Shown piece by piece: positions 25,886-34,643 of a stretch of 64,000 nt of DNA (position 1 is its first letter; every line of letters starts with the position of its first letter). Under the pieces are notes generated by a model. That model was not told the DNA's origin. It did no database searches and saw only the letters and a program-made list of their open reading frames with translations. The stretch is taken from assembly GCF_009739465.1 (NCBI RefSeq), contig NZ_WHOM01000072.1, positions 97,310-161,309 of the forward strand, in the 5' to 3' direction. The translations under genes were made by a program, and so were the position numbers. Source of the DNA: Streptomyces apocyni. GTDB taxonomy: Bacteria; Actinomycetota; Actinomycetes; Streptomycetales; Streptomycetaceae.

Positions 25886-27160
25886 ATGCCAGGAGTGGAC
25901 GCCGACGTGACCGACACCGCAGGCACGCCCGCCGAGCCAGAGGAACCGGCCGACGACGCGCCCGCGCCCACCACGCCCGACGCCCCAGACGCCACAACCG
26001 CTCCAGACACCCCAAACTCCCCAGACGCCCCCCAGCGCCGACGACGCCGCCGCCGCTGGCTGCGCTGGACCGCCCTCACCATCGCCGTGATAGCCCTGGC
26101 CGCGGTCGGGATCGGCTGGCTCCTCTTCCTGAAGCTGGAGGGGAACATCACCGAGGACACCGGCACCGCGGCCGAGCTCGAGCGCTACGAACGCGAGCGC
26201 CCCGCCCCCGCCTCGCACGACGCGCAGAACATCCTGCTGATCGGCTCCGACACCCGCTCCGGCCAGGGCAACAGCGAGTACGGCAGGAACAGGGGCCAGC
26301 GCTCCGACACCACGATCCTGCTGCACCTCGCCGCCGACCGGCGCAGCGCGACCGCCGTATCGCTGCCCCGCGACCTGATGGTGGACATTCCCAGCTGTCG
26401 CAGGGCGAGCGGCTCCCGCGCTCCGGAGCGGTTCGGCCAGTTCAACTCGGCGTTCGCGGTCGGCGGCGCCGCCTGCACCATCCGTACGCTCGAGAAGCTC
26501 ACCGACATCCGGATCGACCATCACATGATCGTGGACTTCCAGGGCTTCAAGAAGATGGTCGACGCGGTGGACGGCGTCGAGGTGTGCCTCAAGCGCCCGA
26601 TCGACGACCCCGACGCGCGCCTCAAGCTCAGCGCCGGAAAGCACAAGCTCAACGGCGAGCAGGCACTCGGCTACGTACGCGCCCGCAAGACCCTCGGCGA
26701 CGGCAGCGACACCGAACGCATGGACCGCCAGCAGCAATTCCTCGGGGCGCTGGTCAAGAAGGTCAAGAGCACCGGCGTCCTGCTGAATCCGACCAAGCTC
26801 TACCCCGTACTCGACGCGGCGACCTCGTCCCTCACAACGGACCCCGGCCTGGCCGGACTCACCGACCTGTACGAACTGGTGCGCAGCATGCGGGACATCC
26901 CCACGGACCAGGTGCGGTTCCTCACCGTCCCGCGTCAGCCGTACGCGTATGACCCGAACCGGGACGAGTTGGTGCAGCCCGACGCGGGGCGGCTCTTCGA
27001 CCGGTTGCGCGAGGACGCTCCGCTGCGGGTGACCCCGCCGGAGCCCGAGCCAGAGCCAGAGCCCGAACAGGAGCAGGAGCGGCAACGGCCCCCCGGAGAC
27101 GACCCCGACTCCGACCCCACCTTCCGCGGCAACACGGCCGACCGTGCCACCTGCGAGTAA
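25886..27160 (+). CDS. LCP family protein 1 (LytR-CpsA-Psr)
   Basis: 424 residues from ATG 25886; a GTG at 25907 with GGAG upstream is an equal alternative. A cytosolic Pro/Asp-rich tail, one membrane helix (LTIAVIALAAVGIGWLLFLKL, near 72-92) and an extracytoplasmic LCP domain. Core motifs: ILLIGSDTRSG, RSDTTILLHLAADR, AVSLPRDLMVDIPSC, FNSAFAVGGA, RIDHHMIVDFQGF. LCP enzymes transfer polyprenyl-linked glycopolymers to peptidoglycan. No LytR_C domain; the end is a Glu/Pro/Gln repeat tail. First of three LCP genes in a row. Confidence 0.93.
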   Translation: MPGVDADVTDTAGTPAEPEEPADDAPAPTTPDAPDATTAPDTPNSPDAPQRRRRRRRWLRWTALTIAVIALAAVGIGWLLFLKLEGNITEDTGTAAELERYERERPAPASHDAQNILLIGSDTRSGQGNSEYGRNRGQRSDTTILLHLAADRRSATAVSLPRDLMVDIPSCRRASGSRAPERFGQFNSAFAVGGAACTIRTLEKLTDIRIDHHMIVDFQGFKKMVDAVDGVEVCLKRPIDDPDARLKLSAGKHKLNGEQALGYVRARKTLGDGSDTERMDRQQQFLGALVKKVKSTGVLLNPTKLYPVLDAATSSLTTDPGLAGLTDLYELVRSMRDIPTDQVRFLTVPRQPYAYDPNRDELVQPDAGRLFDRLREDAPLRVTPPEPEPEPEPEQEQERQRPPGDDPDSDPTFRGNTADRATCE

Positions 27161-27378
27161 AGCGATCGCCAAACACCACCCGTCCCAGGCCGGGAAAGGA
27201 ACGTATTGCCCAGTTGTAGGGGCGTGGAATCCGTCACCGGCGTCGCTCGACGCTGACCTGGCCGGATAGTGTGAGCGATCCGGTGCGACCGGCCAGGTGG
27301 CCACGCACCGCAGGACCGACTGACGGGCGCCTCGGAGGGGGAGGCGCCGCGTGGCCCCGACGGAGGACGCAAGCAACC

Positions 27379-29214
27379 GTGGACGCGCAAGGCCGTGGGC
27401 GGGCGGAGAACATCGACCCCGCAGACCAGTGGGTACTCAACCCGGAGACCGGCGACTACGAACTGCGACTGACCCCCTCCGCAGGGCGATCGGACGTTCC
27501 CGGGCCGCGTAGCGCAAGGCGGGCCGCCGCCAGCCCGTCGACCGGCGCCCCCCGCCGTCGTACCGCGGCCCCGGGCCGTGGGGACCCGGGCCGTGGGGCC
27601 CCGGGGCGCGACGCACCCGGACGCGACCGCGGCCGACCTGGACGCGAGGCCCCGGGCCGCGAGGTGCCAGGCCGCGAGGTGCCGGGCCAGCGCGGACGCC
27701 GCCGCCAGGGAGAGGCGAACCCACCCTGCCGTCGTAGGGGAAAGGGCAAGCCGAGGCAGTCCAAGGGCAAGAAGATCCTTAAGTGGACCGGCCTCGTGGT
27801 GGCCGCGTCGCTGGTCATCGGTGCCGGGAGCATGTACGCCTACTACCAGTACCTCGAAGGCAAGATCACCGGCATAGACGCCGACGGCGCGAGCACCGGC
27901 GGCTTCAGTAAGGACCGGGCGATCAACATCCTGATCGTCGGCACCGACAAGCGGACCGGCAAGGGCAACGAGGGGTACGGCGACGCGGGCAGCGAAGGCC
28001 ACGCCGAGACCACGATCGTGCTGCATGTCTCCAAGGACCGCTCGAACGCGACCGCGTTGAGCATCCCCCGGGACCTGGTCACAGATATCCCGGATTGTCC
28101 GACCACGCAGGAGGACGGCACCAAAAAGACCATCCCCGGCACGCAGCAGACCCGTTTCAACGAGAGCCTCGGGCAGCTGGGCCGTACGCCGAGCTGCACC
28201 ATGCGGACGGTCACCGAGATCACCGGGATCGTGCCGGACCACTTCATGGTGGTCGACTTCAACGCCGTCAAGACGCTGTCCACGGCGGTCGGCGGTGTGC
28301 CGATCTGTCTGGCCAAGGACGTCGACGACCCCAAGTCCCACCTCAAGCTCCCGGCGGGCGACCACCGGGTCAAGGGCGACGACGCCCTGGCGTTCGTCCG
28401 TACTCGGGGCAGCTTCGGAAACAAGGGCGATCTCGACCGCATCAAACAGCAGCAGCAGTTCCTGGCTTCGCTGATGCGCGAGATGAAGTCGACGGGCACG
28501 CTCACCAGCCCGCTGAAGATGAAGGACCTGGCGGAGGCCGCGGTCGAGGCACTGACCGTGGACAAGAAGATCGCCAAGCTGAAAAAGCTCACGGATCTCG
28601 GCCTGGAACTGGGCAAGACCGAGATGAAGAACATCACCTTCACCACGCTGCCGGTGAAGGACAACCCCGCCGAGAAGACCCCCGTCACGGTCGTCGTCGA
28701 CGAGCCCAGAGCAGCGCCACTGCTCTCCATGATCCGGGACGACATCTCACTGACCGAGGTGGAGAAGGACAAGAAGGCGGCCAAGAAGAAGGCCAAGGCC
28801 GAGGAGGAAGCCCGACTTGAAGGCCCCAGGGCCGAAGCCTCCGAGGTACGGGTCAACATCTACAACGGCAGCGGCAAGCAGGGCGCCGCGCAGTCGACGC
28901 TCACCTGGTTGCAGACCCAGCACGCCATGAACAAGGCCAGCCAGCTCGGCAACGCGCCCGAACCGCTCAAGAAGACCAGGCTCGAATACGCTGAAGGCCA
29001 GGCCGACCAGGCGCGCAAGCTCGCCGACCTGATGGGTCTGCCCGCTTCGGCGCTGAAGCCGGGCGAGGGCGAGCAGACCGCGCAGGGACTTCCGGCGATG
29101 GTGCTCACCCTGGGCTCCGACTTCAAGGGCGCGGGGACGTCCATCACCGCTCCGTCGAAGGCGCCGGAAGATATTCAGAGGGTGGAAGCGGACAAATCCG
29201 TTTGCGCTGAATGA
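27379..29214 (+). CDS. LCP family protein 2 with LytR_C domain
   Basis: 611 residues from GTG 27379 (MDAQGRGRAENIDPADQWVL), with GGAGG 12 bases upstream. An Arg/Gly/Pro-rich cytosolic tail of about 130 residues precedes one helix (VVAASLVIGAGSMYAYYQYL). The LCP domain has ILIVGTDKRTGKGN, ALSIPRDLVTDIPDC, FNESLGQLG and PDHFMVVDFNAV. A Lys/Glu-rich coiled stretch near 455 leads to a LytR_C domain (EVRVNIYNGSGKQGAAQ to the end). Its stop overlaps the next open frame by 4 bases. Confidence 0.93.
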   Translation: MDAQGRGRAENIDPADQWVLNPETGDYELRLTPSAGRSDVPGPRSARRAAASPSTGAPRRRTAAPGRGDPGRGAPGRDAPGRDRGRPGREAPGREVPGREVPGQRGRRRQGEANPPCRRRGKGKPRQSKGKKILKWTGLVVAASLVIGAGSMYAYYQYLEGKITGIDADGASTGGFSKDRAINILIVGTDKRTGKGNEGYGDAGSEGHAETTIVLHVSKDRSNATALSIPRDLVTDIPDCPTTQEDGTKKTIPGTQQTRFNESLGQLGRTPSCTMRTVTEITGIVPDHFMVVDFNAVKTLSTAVGGVPICLAKDVDDPKSHLKLPAGDHRVKGDDALAFVRTRGSFGNKGDLDRIKQQQQFLASLMREMKSTGTLTSPLKMKDLAEAAVEALTVDKKIAKLKKLTDLGLELGKTEMKNITFTTLPVKDNPAEKTPVTVVVDEPRAAPLLSMIRDDISLTEVEKDKKAAKKKAKAEEEARLEGPRAEASEVRVNIYNGSGKQGAAQSTLTWLQTQHAMNKASQLGNAPEPLKKTRLEYAEGQADQARKLADLMGLPASALKPGEGEQTAQGLPAMVLTLGSDFKGAGTSITAPSKAPEDIQRVEADKSVCAE

Positions 29215-29288
29215 CTCCCACCGGGCAGCTCCCCGCCACAAGCGGGGACGGCCGGACGGGATGGCCACAGCTCGGGGAGGGCATTGGC

Positions 29289-30980
29289 ATGGGGCGAGGC
29301 AGTGTGCGCGCGCAGGAGGTCGAACACCGGGACAGGCACGCCGACGGTGACCTCGGCAAGGACCCGCGACGCGAGGCGGGCGATGATGACCAGCCACCTA
29401 CGCGGGGTGCGACGCGGGGAGCAAGACGGGGAGCAAGACCCCGGCGTCGTAAGGGCCGGATACTGCTCTGGGGGACAACGGCCCTGGCTGGTCTTGTCCT
29501 TGTCGCGGCGGGCGGCGGATACCTCTATCTGCGGCACTTGGACAACAACATCAAGACCTCGCCGATGCCCGACAAGGGGCGGGCCGCCGAGCACACCCCC
29601 AACGCCGCGGGCCAGACGCCGTTGAACATCCTGGTGATCGGCTCCGACGCGCGGGACTCCGAGGCGAACCAGAAGCTGGGCGGCGCCAAGGAGACCTTCG
29701 GCTCGCCCCCACTGGCCGACGTACAGATGCTGATCCACCTCTCCGCCGACCGCAGCAACATGTCCGTCGTCAGCATGCCGCGCGACACCCTGCTGGAGAT
29801 CCCCGAGTGCCGGGACCCGGAGACCGGCAAGGTCTACCCGGCGAGCACCGGCCGGACGATGACGAATCTGAGCCTCGGCCGTGGCGGCCCCGGCTGCACG
29901 GTCGCCACCTGGGAGAAGCTCACGGACATCCGGATCGACCACTTCATCAAGCTGGACTTCGCCGGAGTGGTCTCGATGGCAGACGCCGTCGGCGGCGTGC
30001 CGGTCTGCGTGGAGGACAACATCCACTCACTCACCCGTACGGGCAAGGGCTCCGGGCTGAAGCTGGAGGCGGGCACCACCAAGGTCAAGGGCGAGCAGGC
30101 CCTCCAGTGGCTGCGCACGCGGTACGGCTTCGAGGACGGCACCGACATCTCGCGCGCCAAGGCCCAGCACATGTACATGAGCGCCATGGTCCGTGAGCTG
30201 CGCGCCAACGCGACGCTGACCAACCCCGGGAAGATGCTCAACCTCGCCGAGAAGGCCACATCGGTCCTTGAGGTCGACGAAGGACTCGACAAGGTCAAGA
30301 AGCTCTACGACCTCTCGACCGAGCTCAAGAAGGTCGACCCGAAGCGCATGACGATGACGACCATGCCCTGGCAGTACGCGGTCGTGGACCGCAACCGCGT
30401 CGAGCCCAAGCCGGGCGAGGCCGAGCAGATGTTCCGGCTGATCCGCGAGGACATCGCGCTCGACGGCAAGGACAGCGAGGACAGCAAGGACAGCAAGAAA
30501 AAGACGAAGCCCACAGAGGAGGTCTCCGTCGATCCGGTCGGGGAGCCCGCCGACACTGGTGTCCTGGTACGGAACGGCACCGGGACCGACGTCCAGGCCC
30601 CGGTGCGCGGCCGGGCGACCGCCGTCGCGCAACTGCTCGTGGGCAAGGGCTACACCCTGGCCGCGGCGGACGGCGCGCCGACCCCCGCGCAGGAGCGGAC
30701 ACGTATCAGCTACCCGAGCCCCGACCTGGAGGGTGACGCCCAGGCGGTCGCCAAGGCCCTTGGCCTGCCGCTGAGTTCGGTGCGGCAGTCCACGGACGTC
30801 ACGGGCATCACGGTCGTCGTGGGCGCGGACTGGCGCGAGGGCGACACCCCGAAGAAGGCGTCCGAGGGGTCTGAGGGTGCGGGCGGCGACGACAACAAGG
30901 CGCCGGAGTCCGCCGATCTGCTGAACGGCGCGGACGACGAGGAATGCATGCCCGTCGACCCCAACTTCACCTGGGAGTAG
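29289..30980 (+). CDS. LCP family protein 3 with LytR_C domain
   Basis: 563 residues from ATG 29289, chosen because GGGGAGG lies 8 bases upstream; an ATG at 29211 overlaps the previous gene but has no ribosome site. Basic cytosolic tail, membrane helix near 60-80, then LCP motifs ILVIGSDARDSEAN, VVSMPRDTLLEIPEC, MTNLSLGRGG and RIDHFIKLDFAGV. A DSKDSKKK linker precedes a LytR_C domain (GVLVRNGTGTDVQAPVRG). Likely forms one transcription unit with the two upstream LCP genes. Confidence 0.92.
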   Translation: MGRGSVRAQEVEHRDRHADGDLGKDPRREAGDDDQPPTRGATRGARRGARPRRRKGRILLWGTTALAGLVLVAAGGGYLYLRHLDNNIKTSPMPDKGRAAEHTPNAAGQTPLNILVIGSDARDSEANQKLGGAKETFGSPPLADVQMLIHLSADRSNMSVVSMPRDTLLEIPECRDPETGKVYPASTGRTMTNLSLGRGGPGCTVATWEKLTDIRIDHFIKLDFAGVVSMADAVGGVPVCVEDNIHSLTRTGKGSGLKLEAGTTKVKGEQALQWLRTRYGFEDGTDISRAKAQHMYMSAMVRELRANATLTNPGKMLNLAEKATSVLEVDEGLDKVKKLYDLSTELKKVDPKRMTMTTMPWQYAVVDRNRVEPKPGEAEQMFRLIREDIALDGKDSEDSKDSKKKTKPTEEVSVDPVGEPADTGVLVRNGTGTDVQAPVRGRATAVAQLLVGKGYTLAAADGAPTPAQERTRISYPSPDLEGDAQAVAKALGLPLSSVRQSTDVTGITVVVGADWREGDTPKKASEGSEGAGGDDNKAPESADLLNGADDEECMPVDPNFTWE

Positions 30981-31001
30981 CGGGCTTCACTCAACGGGGT
31001 G

Positions 31002-31925
31002 TCACCAGGCGCGGCCCGCCTGGAGCAGGTGGTCGTGGACCCGGGCGACATGGGGGTTGTCCGATGAGCCCGGGCGCTGGACGAGGTAACCGGTGTTGAT
31101 GGGGGATTCGTCCGGGGTGTGCAGAGCGAGGAGGGCGCCGGAGCCGAGTTCATCCAGGCAGAGGTAGCGGGGGAGCACGGTGAACCCGGCGCCCGCGGTC
31201 ACCGCGGCCAGGACGCCTCGCAGGTCGGGGACGGTCACGGCGGCCTGGCAGTCGAGGCGCCTGCCGAAGACGTGCCGCCAGTAGCGGCGGGCGATGGGCA
31301 GGTCCTCGGCGTAGGTGACCAGCGGTACGTCGTGCAGCGCCGCGGGACCCTCGGCGGCCAGGCGCCCCGTGACACGTTCGGCCCAGGCGGGCGCGGCGAC
31401 CAGGACGAACTCCTCGTCCATCAGGGGCGCGGCGGTCAGCGTGCGGCCGCGCGGGCGGCTGGTCGCGATGACCAGGTCGTGGCGGCCCGCGCGCAGCTCG
31501 TCGAGCAGTACGTCCGTCAGACCCACGGCCACCCGCAGTCGTACCCCGTCGGCCACGAGCGGCGCCAGGGCGGGCAGGGCGCGGGTGCACAGCAACTCGG
31601 CGGGGCCCGCCAGATGCACCGGGTCGGCACGCTCGCCGTCGGTGCCGTTCCCGGTGCCGTTCCCGGTGGCGGCCGCGAGCGCGTCCAGCGGCGCGGTGAC
31701 GCGCGCGGCGAGCGCGTCCGCGACCGGGTTCGGCGCGACCCCGCGCGGCAGCCGCGCGAACAGCTCACGCCCGAGTTGGCCCTCCAACGCCCGCATCTGG
31801 GTCGTCACCGTGGGCTGCGTCAGACCCAGCAGCTGCGCGGCCGCGGTGAAGGACCCGGACCGGTAGACGGCGAGGAACGTACGCAGGAGATTCAGATCGA
31901 GCGGCGATGGCACGACAGGAACCAT
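31002..31925 (-). CDS. LysR family transcriptional regulator
   Basis: 307 residues from MVPVVPSPLDLNLLRTFLAV (31923-31925). The winged-helix domain is residues 8-68 (GSFTAAAQLLGLTQPTVTTQMRALE) and the LysR substrate-binding domain runs from about 95 to the end. It is divergent from the DJ-1/PfpI gene, with a CTATG/CATAG inverted repeat (31934-31958) in the 131-bp gap, so it probably controls that gene. The effector is unknown. Confidence 0.9.
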   Translation of the reverse strand: MVPVVPSPLDLNLLRTFLAVYRSGSFTAAAQLLGLTQPTVTTQMRALEGQLGRELFARLPRGVAPNPVADALAARVTAPLDALAAATGNGTGNGTDGERADPVHLAGPAELLCTRALPALAPLVADGVRLRVAVGLTDVLLDELRAGRHDLVIATSRPRGRTLTAAPLMDEEFVLVAAPAWAERVTGRLAAEGPAALHDVPLVTYAEDLPIARRYWRHVFGRRLDCQAAVTVPDLRGVLAAVTAGAGFTVLPRYLCLDELGSGALLALHTPDESPINTGYLVQRPGSSDNPHVARVHDHLLQAGRAW

Positions 31926-31933
31926 AACCTCCG

Positions 31934-31958
31934 CTATGACGTATCGCCAGACCCATAG
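31934..31958. promoter_or_regulatory. Possible LysR operator
   Basis: CTATG (31934-31938) and CATAG (31954-31958) form a 5-bp interrupted palindrome 9 bases from the LysR start, in the shared divergent promoter region. Confidence 0.35.
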
Positions 31959-32056
31959 AAATACGCATGGCAGCCATGGCTCTCCCCATTGGTCGACTCC
32001 CGCCGACCGGCCTACCGTCGAGGCATCGCCACGCCCCCTGGGAGAGAGCACACACC

Positions 32057-32752
32057 ATGGCCAAGATCCTTTTCGTGATGACCGGCGTCGACTACTGGAC
32101 GCTGGCTGACGGCACCGAGCACCCCACTGGCTTCTGGGCCGAGGAGGCCGTCGCCCCGTACGAGGCGTTCAAGGCCGCGGGCCACGAGGTCGTCGTCGCC
32201 ACCCCCGGTGGCGTCATTCCCACCGTCGATCAGGGCTCCCTGGCTCCGGCCGTGAACGGCGGCGAGGAGGGTGCCGCCAAGATCGCGGCCACCCTCGCCT
32301 CTCTTGCCGAGCTCCAGCACCCGATCAAGCTGGAGGACGTGAACCTGGACGACTACGCCGCGGTGTACTACCCCGGCGGCCACGGCCCCATGGAGGACCT
32401 GGCCGTCAACACCGACTCCGGCAGCCTGCTCACGCGCGCCCTGGAGTCCGGCATGCCGCTCGGCGTCGTCTGCCACGCCCCCGCCGCCCTGCTCGCCGCC
32501 ACCAAGGCCGACGGCACCAACTCCTTCGCCGGCTACCGGCTGACCGGCTTCACCAACGCCGAGGAGACCCAGGCCGGTCTCGCCGACAAGGCCAAGTGGC
32601 TGCTCCAGGACCGCCTCGTCGAAGCCGGCGCCGACTTCCAGGAGAGCGAGCCGTGGGCCCCGTACGTGGTCGTCGACCGGAACCTGGTCACCGGCCAGAA
32701 CCCGGCCTCCTCGGCCCCGCTGGCCGCCGAACTCCTCAAGAAGCTGACCTGA
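32057..32752 (+). CDS. DJ-1/PfpI (Hsp31-like) amidotransferase-fold protein
   Basis: 231 residues from MAKILFVMTGVDYWTLADGT. The nucleophile elbow reads GVVCHAPAALL with the cysteine near residue 140, and HPTGFWAEEAVAPYE and YYPGGHGPMEDL supply the glutamate and glycine-rich parts typical of the Hsp31/glyoxalase III branch. Expected roles are removal of methylglyoxal or protein protection. Divergent from LysR, which probably regulates it. Confidence 0.9.
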   Translation: MAKILFVMTGVDYWTLADGTEHPTGFWAEEAVAPYEAFKAAGHEVVVATPGGVIPTVDQGSLAPAVNGGEEGAAKIAATLASLAELQHPIKLEDVNLDDYAAVYYPGGHGPMEDLAVNTDSGSLLTRALESGMPLGVVCHAPAALLAATKADGTNSFAGYRLTGFTNAEETQAGLADKAKWLLQDRLVEAGADFQESEPWAPYVVVDRNLVTGQNPASSAPLAAELLKKLT

Positions 32753-32836
32753 CCGCACAGCGAACCAGCCAAGACCGAAAGCCGCCCTGGCGCCCCGTGG
32801 CACGACAGCGCGTTCACCCGTGGCATGGTTGCTGCC

Positions 32837-33373
32837 ATGACGGGTAGCGCGGCTCCGGGCAGTGAGGTTGCACTTGAGACAAGTCGCCTGCTGCTCAGAC
32901 CTTGGCGGGTAGCCGAGGCTATCGTCCAGCGTGAGCTGTGGACCGAACGTGATCCCCGAGTGCCGCCGCACCGCCGAATCGACGCGGACGGACACCCCAC
33001 GGTCGCGGAGCTCGAGGATTCGATCCGCAGCAACCAGCTGTGGTCGAGCGGGTTGCTGGCGGTCGAGCGGAAGGCCTCTCGTGATGTCATCGGCTACTGC
33101 GGGCTGGTCGACAGCGGGCGAGGAGCGGTAGGAGAACCGGAACTGGCCTTCGAGCTGCTGCGTCGAGTTTGGTGTCAGGGATACGCGACCGAGGCATCGT
33201 TGGCGGTTCTGGAATGGGCGAGATCATCTGGGTACGAACGTCTGTGGGCCACGGTCTGGGCCTGGAACACCGCTTCTCGACGTGTGCTGGCCAAGGTCGG
33301 ATTCACTGAGACCGAGCGGCAGGAAGTGGACGCGGTGTACGGAACCAACCTGTTCACCACGAGACGGCTCTGA
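32837..33373 (+). CDS. GNAT family N-acetyltransferase
   Basis: 178 residues from ATG 32837 (MTGSAAPGSEVALETSRLLLR). ETSRLLLRPW is the usual start of RimJ/RimL-type GNAT proteins, RVWCQGYATEASLAVLEWA is the acetyl-CoA loop region, and WAWNTASRRVLAKVGF is the conserved helix. The substrate is unknown. GC content and codon use are slightly lower than the neighbours. Confidence 0.88.
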   Translation: MTGSAAPGSEVALETSRLLLRPWRVAEAIVQRELWTERDPRVPPHRRIDADGHPTVAELEDSIRSNQLWSSGLLAVERKASRDVIGYCGLVDSGRGAVGEPELAFELLRRVWCQGYATEASLAVLEWARSSGYERLWATVWAWNTASRRVLAKVGFTETERQEVDAVYGTNLFTTRRL

Positions 33374-33444
33374 CACATCCGATGTTGGCCTTGCGGACGG
33401 CTCCGTGCAGTGCTGCGACTCCGAGGATGAGGAGACGGGCGGGC

Positions 33445-34494
33445 TCACCCGGCCGTAGCCCGCACCGCGGGCCGCCGCGAGGCGATGACCTTCTTCGCGA
33501 GCGCGCGCGGGCTGGTCAGGAAGCCGTACCCCCACGACATGTGCATCGTCGCCAGCGCCACCGGAATACGCAGCCGTGCCGCCAGCGCCAGCCCCTTGCC
33601 CGCCGGTACGGAGCCCGCGGCGATCGCCGCGAGGTAGCCGCCCGGGATCACCAGGCCCCAGGGGGTTACCAGCGCGCCCACCACAAGACCCGCCGAGATC
33701 GCGCACACGGCGGTCGGCGGGGCGAGGTAGCGGAGGTTGATGGAGCCCTCGTGGTAGCGGGCGACGACGTGGCGCCAACGCCCGTAGTCCTTGTACTGCT
33801 TGGCGAGCGCCTTCACACTCGGCCGCGGCCGGTACGAGACCCGCAGCTCGGGCGAGAACCAGATGCCGCCGCCCGCCTCGCGGATACGGAAGTTCAGCTC
33901 CCAGTCCTGGGCGCGGATGAACTCCTCGTTGTAGCCGCCCTGCTGCTCCAGGGCCTCTCGGCGGAAGACGCCGAGGTAGACCGTCTCGGCGGGGCCCGCG
34001 GCGCCTCCGGTGTGGAAGGCGGCGTTCCCGACGCCGATCTTCGAGGTCATCGCGGCGGCGACCGCCCGCTCCCAGTCGTTCTCGCCTTCGGCGTGCATGA
34101 CGCCGCCGACGTTCTGCGCGCCGGTCTCCTCAAGGAGGCGTACGGCGGTGGCGATGTAGTTCGGCGAGAGCATGCCGTGGCCGTCGACCCGCACCACGAC
34201 CGGGTGCCGGGACGCCTTGATGGCGGCGTTCAGGGCGGCGGGCGTACGGCCGGTGGGGTTCGGCACGGTGTGGACGCGAGGGTCCTCCCGTACGAGCTCG
34301 GCGGCGATCTCGTCCGTACGGTCCGTGGACGGGCCGAGCGCGATCACCACCTCCATCTCACCCGCGTACTCCTGCTGGAGGATCGCGTGGATCGCGTCGC
34401 GCAGATGCCGCTCCTCGTTGAGGACCGGCATGATCACGGACACGGGGGTGGGCGCCGACACGGGGGTGGGCTGCACGTCAGGCTTCTCGCTCAT
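33445..34494 (-). CDS. Glycosyltransferase family 2 (ExoA-like)
   Basis: 349 residues. VSVIMPVLNEERHLRDAI opens the GT-A fold, VVVRVDGHGMLSP is the DxD region and FIRAQDWELNFRIREAGG is the downstream acidic motif. Two or three hydrophobic segments near 255-310 anchor the C-terminus. ExoA-type enzymes extend lipid-linked sugars in exopolysaccharide synthesis; here the adjacent divergent LCP gene suggests a role in a wall or surface polymer. Confidence 0.9.
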   Translation of the reverse strand: MSEKPDVQPTPVSAPTPVSVIMPVLNEERHLRDAIHAILQQEYAGEMEVVIALGPSTDRTDEIAAELVREDPRVHTVPNPTGRTPAALNAAIKASRHPVVVRVDGHGMLSPNYIATAVRLLEETGAQNVGGVMHAEGENDWERAVAAAMTSKIGVGNAAFHTGGAAGPAETVYLGVFRREALEQQGGYNEEFIRAQDWELNFRIREAGGGIWFSPELRVSYRPRPSVKALAKQYKDYGRWRHVVARYHEGSINLRYLAPPTAVCAISAGLVVGALVTPWGLVIPGGYLAAIAAGSVPAGKGLALAARLRIPVALATMHMSWGYGFLTSPRALAKKVIASRRPAVRATAG

Positions 34495-34643
34495 CAGGCC
34501 TCAGGTTACCGCGAACGGGGGACAGCGGTGCGTGCCGCCCGGTCGCTGCCGCTCTGCGCATCTTGTATGGACGTACGGTTTCTCACGTCCCGGTCCCGAT
34601 TCCGGATTCCGGCGCGCCCGTCCGTCCCGCGGAGGTGTCCCCC